A DNA stretch of 64,000 bases from Mangrovimicrobium sp033283385 (GTDB taxonomy: Bacteria; Pseudomonadota; Gammaproteobacteria; Pseudomonadales; Halieaceae), in NCBI GenBank assembly GCA_033283385.1, contig JAWMQQ010000001.1, forward strand, positions 992,001 to 1,056,000, given 5' to 3'. A program made the translations under genes and the position numbers. The notes beneath the pieces were generated by a model, which saw only the letters and a list, made by a program, of their open reading frames with translations, made no database searches and was not told the origin of the DNA. Below, one piece after another: positions 59,307 through 64,000 of the stretch (its first letter is position 1; every line of letters starts with the position of its first letter).

Positions 59307-61514
59307 GTGAACCTGAGCCTTAACGAAGACAGCCTGATGGTGCGGGACATGTTCCAGCGCTTTTTCGAGACCGAGTCCAGTGCCGAGCGCGTGCGCGCCG
59401 CGGAACCCACGGGATTCGACCCCGCGCTGTGGCGCGAGCTGGTTGCACTCGACGCGCCCTGCATCCGCCTGTCCGAGGCCGTGGGCGGTAGCGGCATGGG
59501 GCTGTTCGACGCCTGCCTGATGATGGAGCAGGCGGGCAGCCGCCTGGCATCCGCGCCGCTGGCGGAGGCAGTGGTCGCCAATCGCCTGCTGGGCGAGGTC
59601 GGCGGCGAGGCGGTCGCCGCATGGCTGGAGCGGGCGACGGACGGTGAGACCATCGTCGTGCTGGCCCTGCGCGAGGCGCAGGCGGGTGTCACGCAACTGG
59701 TTCCCGGCGGCGCCGTGGCCAAGGCGGTCATCGTGTTCGACGGCGAGACTCTTGCCATCGAGACAGTTGGCGAATCCCTGCCCGCGCCATCCACCCTGGG
59801 GGGCAACGCAGTGGGCGTGTTTACCCCGGGCGCCGGCGAGCGGGAGGTGATTGCGCAGGGCGAGGCCGCGGCAAAAGCCTGGCAGGCCGCGGTGGAGGAG
59901 TGGAAACTGCTGACCGCCTCCGCGTTGGTGGGCCTGTCCCAGCAGGCGCTGGCGATGGCGGCGGAGTACGCCAGCGAGCGCGAGGCCTTCGGTTCGTTCA
60001 TCGGCGCCTACCAGGGTATCGGCCATCCGCTGGCGGACGACGTGATCGACGCCGACGCCGCCCGCCTGCTGCTGTGGTGGACCCTGCGGCGCATCGCCGA
60101 CGGCTGCGAGGACGCCGCGGCCTGCGTCTCCCAGCTCTACTGGTGGGCGAGCCGCACCGCGAGCACCGCCGTGGCCCACGCGATCCACACTTTCGGCGGC
60201 TACGGGCTTACCAACGAGTACGATATCCAGCTCTACCACCGCCGCGCCAAGGCCTGGCCGCTGGTGCTGGGCGATCCCGGCGAGGAGTGCGTGCGCGCCG
60301 GGCGCAGGCAACTGCTGGGCGAGACCGTGAACCTGCCCGAGCCCGGCGAGGTGCCTGTCGACTTCGCCCCGCCGGAGGGCGGCGAGGCGCTGGCGGCGGA
60401 AACCCGCGCGGTGTTCGACAGCGTCATCGACCCGCAGAAACACCTGCTGCACGACCACAGCTTCGAATCCCACGACTGGGAGGTGCACCGCACCCTCGGC
60501 GAGGCCGGGCTGCTGTTCCCGCGCTGGCCCGAGGAGTGGGGCGGGCGCGGCGCCGACGCCGACTCCGCCCGCGCCAGCCGCGCGGTCTGGGCCGAGGTCG
60601 GCTACACGCCGCCGGCCGCCGGCGTCACCGGCATGATCGGCGAGGCGGTGATGCACTTCGGCTCGCAGGAGCTGAAGGACGAGGTGCTGCTGCCCTTCGC
60701 CCGCGGCGAGGTCACCGCCTGCCTGGGCTACACCGAACCCTCCTGCGGCTCCGACGTGTTCGCGGCCAAGACCCGCGCGGTGCGCGACGGCGACGATTGG
60801 GTGATCAACGGCCAGAAGATGTTCACCTCCGGCGCCAACCTCGCCAAGTACGTGTTCCTGCTCACCCGCACGGACCCGGACGTGCCCAAGCACCGCGGCC
60901 TGACCATGTTCCTGGTGCCGCTGGACGATCCCGGCGTGGAGATCCACCCGGTCTACACCTTCATGGATGAGCGCACCAACGCCACCTTCTACAGCGACGT
61001 GCGCATCCCCGACCGCTACCGGGTGGGCGAGGTGAACGGCGGTATCAAGGTGATGTCCTCCGCCCTCAGCCAGGAGCAGACCGGCGGCGGCTACTACCGC
61101 AACATGCGCGAGATGGCCGCGGCGGTGCAGGAGTGGGCGAGCGGGCGCGAGCGCAACGGCCGGCCGCTGCTGGAGGACTCCGCGGTGCTGGCGCGCCTGG
61201 CCGAGGCCTACACGCGCTCCAATATCGCCGAGACCATGGAGGCCCGCGTGCTGGCCACAGTGCTCTCCGGGGACCCGGACCTCGCCTACGGCCCGGCGTC
61301 GAAAATCTTCGTCACCGAGTCCTTCATCACCGTGGCGGGGCAGCTTATCGACCTCGCCGCGCCGGACTCGCTGCTGCGCGGCCGCGAGGGCCTGGGGGTG
61401 GTGGAGATGGGTTACCGCCACTCCTCGGCGACCACCATCTACGGCGGTTCCAGCGAGGTGCTGCGCAGCATGGTCGCCGAGCGGCGCCTGGGACTGCCCC
61501 GCAGCCGCGGTTGA
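59307..61514 (+). CDS. Fused two-domain acyl-CoA dehydrogenase
   Basis: A 735-residue protein of two joined acyl-CoA dehydrogenase halves. The N-terminal copy (about 1-340) is reduced; ERVRAAEPTGFDPALW and GGYGLTNEYDIQLYHRR are its visible ACAD marks. The C-terminal copy (about 365-735) is complete, with CLGYTEPSCGSD (substrate/FAD loop), DWVINGQKMFTSGA and a YGGSSEVLRSM end. Large fused ACADs of this size occur in mycobacterial cholesterol side-chain degradation (FadE34 type). They use alpha,beta-dehydrogenation of bulky acyl-CoA thioesters. It is preceded by a KstD-like gene. Confidence 0.88.
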   Translation: MNLSLNEDSLMVRDMFQRFFETESSAERVRAAEPTGFDPALWRELVALDAPCIRLSEAVGGSGMGLFDACLMMEQAGSRLASAPLAEAVVANRLLGEVGGEAVAAWLERATDGETIVVLALREAQAGVTQLVPGGAVAKAVIVFDGETLAIETVGESLPAPSTLGGNAVGVFTPGAGEREVIAQGEAAAKAWQAAVEEWKLLTASALVGLSQQALAMAAEYASEREAFGSFIGAYQGIGHPLADDVIDADAARLLLWWTLRRIADGCEDAAACVSQLYWWASRTASTAVAHAIHTFGGYGLTNEYDIQLYHRRAKAWPLVLGDPGEECVRAGRRQLLGETVNLPEPGEVPVDFAPPEGGEALAAETRAVFDSVIDPQKHLLHDHSFESHDWEVHRTLGEAGLLFPRWPEEWGGRGADADSARASRAVWAEVGYTPPAAGVTGMIGEAVMHFGSQELKDEVLLPFARGEVTACLGYTEPSCGSDVFAAKTRAVRDGDDWVINGQKMFTSGANLAKYVFLLTRTDPDVPKHRGLTMFLVPLDDPGVEIHPVYTFMDERTNATFYSDVRIPDRYRVGEVNGGIKVMSSALSQEQTGGGYYRNMREMAAAVQEWASGRERNGRPLLEDSAVLARLAEAYTRSNIAETMEARVLATVLSGDPDLAYGPASKIFVTESFITVAGQLIDLAAPDSLLRGREGLGVVEMGYRHSSATTIYGGSSEVLRSMVAERRLGLPRSRG

Positions 61515-61561
61515 GCGCCGCCGGTTTTCACAGCGGCGCCCAGCCGATATAGTGGCCGCCC

Positions 61562-61579
61562 GTAGGAGCGCGCTCCTAC
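61562..61579. repeat. Short palindromic repeat
   Basis: GTAGGAGCGCGCTCCTAC, a perfect 18-bp palindrome with the same GTAGGAGC/GCTCCTAC ends as the arrays at 33970 and 62914. It lies in the 89-bp gap between the acyl-CoA dehydrogenase and the kinase genes. Confidence 0.8.
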
Positions 61580-61603
61580 AGTGACACATCGCAGGGAACT
61601 ATT

Positions 61604-62917
61604 TTGACAGAAGTAGCTGTAATCGACTGGGTCCGGGGCGACATGCTCGGGATGGACATACCGGCCCACAGCGAGGCGCTGCGCGCCGCGGGCCCGGAGT
61701 TTCTCACCCGCGCGTTTCGCGCCACCGGCGCCATCGGCGATGACAACGCCGTGGCGCGCATTACCCAGTGCGAGGAGTGTCCCGGCGGCAGCACCGGTCG
61801 CAAGTTGCTGCTGGCGGTGGAGTACGCAAAGCCCGACCCGGCGCTGCACACGGACCTGTTCGTCAAATTCTCCCGCGATTTCGACAGCGCCCACCGCGAC
61901 AGCGCGCGCATCCAGATGGAACTGGAAGTGCGCTTCGCGCTGCTCTCGCGCGACCCCAACTTTCCCATCGACGTGGCCAAATGCTACTTCTCCGATTTCC
62001 ACGAGCAGAGCGGCACCGGGATTCTCGTCACCCAGCGGGTGAGCTTCGGCGCGGGCGGCATCGAGCCGCACTACGGCAAGTGCCTGGACTACGCCATGCC
62101 CGACCAGCTGGGCCACTACCGCGCGGTGGTCGGCGCCCTGGGGCGGCTGGCCGGCACCCACAAGGCCGGCCGCCTGCCGGACACGGTGGAGCGCTACTTC
62201 CCCTTCGAGCCGGAAAAGCTCGAGGTCAGCGTGCGCGAGCCGTACACCCCGCAGCAGATCGCCAACCGGGTGGCGCGCTACCGCGAATTCTCCGCCGCCC
62301 ACGCCCACCTGATACCCGAACACATCCGCAGCGAGGCCTTCCTGGCGCGGCTGGAGGACCAGGCGCCGCGCTTCCAGGCGCTGGCCCCGGTGGCGCGCGA
62401 GGTGCTGGCGTCCAACCCGGATTTCATCGCCCTGTGCCACTGGAACGCGAATATCGACAACGCCTGGTTCTGGCACGACGAGAAAGGCGTCATGCACTGC
62501 GGCCTGCTGGACTGGGGCCACGTCAGCCAGATGAACATCGCCATGTGCCTGTGGGGCTGCCTCAGCGCGGCGGAAGTGAGTTTGTGGAACGACCACCTGC
62601 CGGAACTGCTGCGGGTGTTCATCGGCGAATTCGAGGCCTGCGGCGGCCCGTCACTGGACGCCGACGAGCTGCAACTGCACCTGGCGCTCTACGTCGGGCT
62701 GATGGGGCTGCAGTGGATGCTGGACGCGCCGCCGATGCTGCTGCGCATGGTGCCGGAGCTCGCCGAGGTACAAACCCGCGAGGACCCGCGCCTGAAGGGG
62801 ATCGAAAGCGCCCGCAACCAGTTGCAGATCATGAGCACCTTCCTCAACCTGTGGGCCGGCTACGATTACGGCGCGGTGCTGGATTACCTGGAGCAGCGCA
62901 CTGCTGCAAACCCGTAG
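61604..62917 (+). CDS. APH-like phosphotransferase with altered catalytic loop
   Basis: A 437-residue kinase-fold protein, likely starting at the TTG at 61604 (MTEVAVIDW); an ATG at 61643 is possible. The catalytic-loop position reads CHWNANIDNAWF (about 278-289), where a typical member has H-G-D-x4-N: the catalytic Asp is replaced by Asn. The metal-binding LLDWGH (about 301-306) remains. It may be catalytically weak, use a shifted Asp (IDN) or be a pseudokinase. Its stop codon TAG is supplied by the first bases of the repeat array that follows. Confidence 0.82.
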   Translation: MTEVAVIDWVRGDMLGMDIPAHSEALRAAGPEFLTRAFRATGAIGDDNAVARITQCEECPGGSTGRKLLLAVEYAKPDPALHTDLFVKFSRDFDSAHRDSARIQMELEVRFALLSRDPNFPIDVAKCYFSDFHEQSGTGILVTQRVSFGAGGIEPHYGKCLDYAMPDQLGHYRAVVGALGRLAGTHKAGRLPDTVERYFPFEPEKLEVSVREPYTPQQIANRVARYREFSAAHAHLIPEHIRSEAFLARLEDQAPRFQALAPVAREVLASNPDFIALCHWNANIDNAWFWHDEKGVMHCGLLDWGHVSQMNIAMCLWGCLSAAEVSLWNDHLPELLRVFIGEFEACGGPSLDADELQLHLALYVGLMGLQWMLDAPPMLLRMVPELAEVQTREDPRLKGIESARNQLQIMSTFLNLWAGYDYGAVLDYLEQRTAANP

Positions 62918-63156
62918 GAGCCTGCTACGCAGGCGATTGCGCGCAGAGCGCGCTCCTACAGGGGCGATCGGTGCGTCGCGCCGGCATCGAATCGCCTGCG
63001 TAGCAGGCTCCTACAGGTGCGATCGGTGCGTCGCGCCGGCATCGAATCGCCTGCGTAGCAGGCTCCTACAGGCGCGAACGGCGCGTCGCGCCGGCATCGA
63101 ATCGCCTGCGTAGCAGGCTCCTACAGGTGCGATCGGTGCGTCGCGCCGGTATCGAA
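62914..63156. repeat. Tandem 55-bp repeat array with GTAGGAGC/GCTCCTAC ends
   Basis: Starts with a GTAGGAGCC...GCTCCTAC hairpin (62914-62959), then three further GCTCCTAC copies at 63007, 63062 and 63117, exactly 55 bp apart. Between them is a unit with GGTGCGTCGCGCCGG. The core is the reverse complement of the one at 33970. It fills the whole gap between two convergent genes: the first repeat provides the kinase stop codon and the last abuts the SDR stop. Confidence 0.88.
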
Positions 63157-63999
63157 TCAACCCGCGTCGATCGCCGCCTGCCGCGCCTGCATGATGGCCT
63201 GCAGGTGGTTGATGCCGTCTCCCGCGCTGTGCCCGCCGTCCACGTTCAACTCGGTGCCGGTGACAAAGCGCGAGCGGTCGCTGGCCAGGTACAGCGCCGC
63301 CTGGGCGATATCCTCCGGGCTGCCGAGGACCTTCAGCGGCTGGTTCGCGGTCATCGGTTCCACCAGCGCGTCCTTGATGCGCGCGATGGTCTCCTCGCTC
63401 ATGCCCGGCTCCGGGAAGGGCGACATCTCGGTCATGATCTGCCCCGGGTTGATGCAGTTGACGCGCACGCCGTAGCTGCCGAAGTCGATCGCCGCGCACT
63501 TGGTGAAGTGGATCACCGCCGCCTTGGACGCGCGGTAGGGCACCACGCCCCAGCCGGGCAGGGCGCCGCCCATGGAAGCGGTGTTGATGATGGAGCCGCC
63601 GCCGTGCTCGCCCATGTAGCGCGCCGCCACCTGGCAGCCCAGCATCACGCCCAGCACGTTCACCTCCATTACCTTCTGGAAGTCCTTCAGCTCGTCGTCG
63701 ACGAAGCGCAGGTAGGGCATGGAGGAGATGCCGGCGTTGTTGTACATGACGTCGAGCCCGCCGAACTCGCTGTCGGCGAAGTTTACCAGGGCCTCGAGGT
63801 CCGCCGCGCTGGTGACGTCCGTGTGCTTGAAGCGCGCCGCGTCGCCCAGCGCCGCCGCCAGTGCCTCGCCCTTCGCATTGTCCACATCGGCGATCACCAC
63901 CTGCGCGCCCTCGGCGACGAACAGTTCCACGGTGGCCTTGCCGATGCCGCTGGCGCCTCCGGTGACAATGGCGATTTTGCCTGCGAGTTCCTGGCTCAT
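63157..63999 (-). CDS. Short-chain dehydrogenase/reductase
   Basis: A 280-residue classical SDR. TGGASGIGKATVELF (about 13-27) is the Rossmann loop and YNNAG (about 86-90) the second motif. The catalytic Ser lies in NTASMGG, followed by YRASK (about 156-160). The full gene is present; its start is at the window's last bases, so its promoter is outside. It converges on the kinase across a repeat array. Likely an alcohol dehydrogenase on the local pathway; substrate unknown. Confidence 0.9.
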   Translation of the reverse strand: MSQELAGKIAIVTGGASGIGKATVELFVAEGAQVVIADVDNAKGEALAAALGDAARFKHTDVTSAADLEALVNFADSEFGGLDVMYNNAGISSMPYLRFVDDELKDFQKVMEVNVLGVMLGCQVAARYMGEHGGGSIINTASMGGALPGWGVVPYRASKAAVIHFTKCAAIDFGSYGVRVNCINPGQIMTEMSPFPEPGMSEETIARIKDALVEPMTANQPLKVLGSPEDIAQAALYLASDRSRFVTGTELNVDGGHSAGDGINHLQAIMQARQAAIDAG

Positions 64000-64000
64000 G

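Noticed and set aside
57453..61589. 1378-codon open frame on the minus strand
   Set aside because: It runs antisense through three well-supported genes (Rieske, KstD-like, acyl-CoA dehydrogenase). Long antisense frames are expected at this GC content and its sequence has no recognisable domain.
63011..63499. 162-codon minus-strand frame across the repeat array
   Set aside because: The C-terminal part is translated repeat sequence and the rest is a shadow of the SDR gene.
1..64000. Insertion sequence, prophage or integrative element
   Set aside because: No transposase, integrase, phage gene or tRNA-type attachment site was seen; only the palindromic repeats suggest mobility.

Overview
This is a GC-rich, gene-dense bacterial window with 58 protein genes and no rRNA or tRNA that I could see. 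A TonB-dependent receptor with the plug style of marine oligotrophs, phytanoyl-CoA-dioxygenase, sulfotransferase and SnoaL families in numbers, and GTAGGAGC/GCTCCTAC intergenic repeats point to a marine gammaproteobacterium, possibly Halieaceae/OM60-like. The taxonomic call is inference. The gene content resembles the lipid and steroid catabolic islands of mycobacteria and of marine steroid or hydrocarbon degraders.

Layout. (1) Bases 1-4263: plus-strand cluster of thiolase (cut by the window edge), OB-fold partner, amidohydrolase, DDN-like nitroreductase, APH-like kinase and VOC protein, followed by a small coding remnant. (2) 4511-7080: SnoaL protein, two phytanoyl-CoA-dioxygenase-like proteins and a cupin, ending in a strong terminator shared with a convergent TonB receptor (7154-9652). 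(3) 9996-19860: two sulfotransferases, a Gal80-like Gfo/Idh oxidoreductase with a cupin, a TetR regulator, SRPBCC, SDR and SnoaL proteins, a secreted DUF3604 protein and an MFS transporter. (4) 19880-26286: secreted protein of unknown function, two Rieske oxygenases, a class II glutamine amidotransferase, an adrenodoxin-type ferredoxin and a second TetR. (5) 26389-31333, minus strand: a compact acyl-CoA operon (OB-fold partner, thiolase, acyl-CoA synthetase, MaoC hydratase, SDR), divergent from a P450/FMN 2-hydroxyacid dehydrogenase pair. (6) 33970-34201: an array of palindromic repeats. (7) 34392-45332: a ten-gene plus-strand operon (F420-type LLM oxidoreductase, kinase, unknown protein, sulfotransferase, double SnoaL, alcohol and aldehyde dehydrogenases, alpha/beta hydrolase, ferritin-like putative metal hydrolase, membrane protein). 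(8) 45373-64000: OYE, two more P450s, a third TetR, cyclase, amidohydrolase, HpcH aldolase, FAD oxidase, SMP-30, a third Rieske oxygenase, a 3-ketosteroid-dehydrogenase-like flavoprotein, a fused acyl-CoA dehydrogenase, a third kinase, a second repeat array and an SDR.

The genes fit stepwise oxidation of a hydrophobic polycyclic or isoprenoid-like substrate: uptake (TonB receptor, MFS), hydroxylation (three P450s, three Rieske enzymes, two PhyH-like oxygenases), alcohol-to-acid oxidation, CoA activation, dehydrogenation, hydration and thiolytic or aldolytic cleavage. The actual substrate cannot be read from sequence.

The most notable non-coding signal is a 19-bp pseudopalindrome (AAYTRAY-N5-GTCARTT) that recurs in up to eight intergenic regions, each in front of a different catabolic unit. 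It looks like the operator of one local regulon. A second inverted repeat (ATCGAAAC-N6-GTTTCGAT) stands in front of one TetR gene and of the ten-gene LLM operon, with a weaker copy before another TetR gene.
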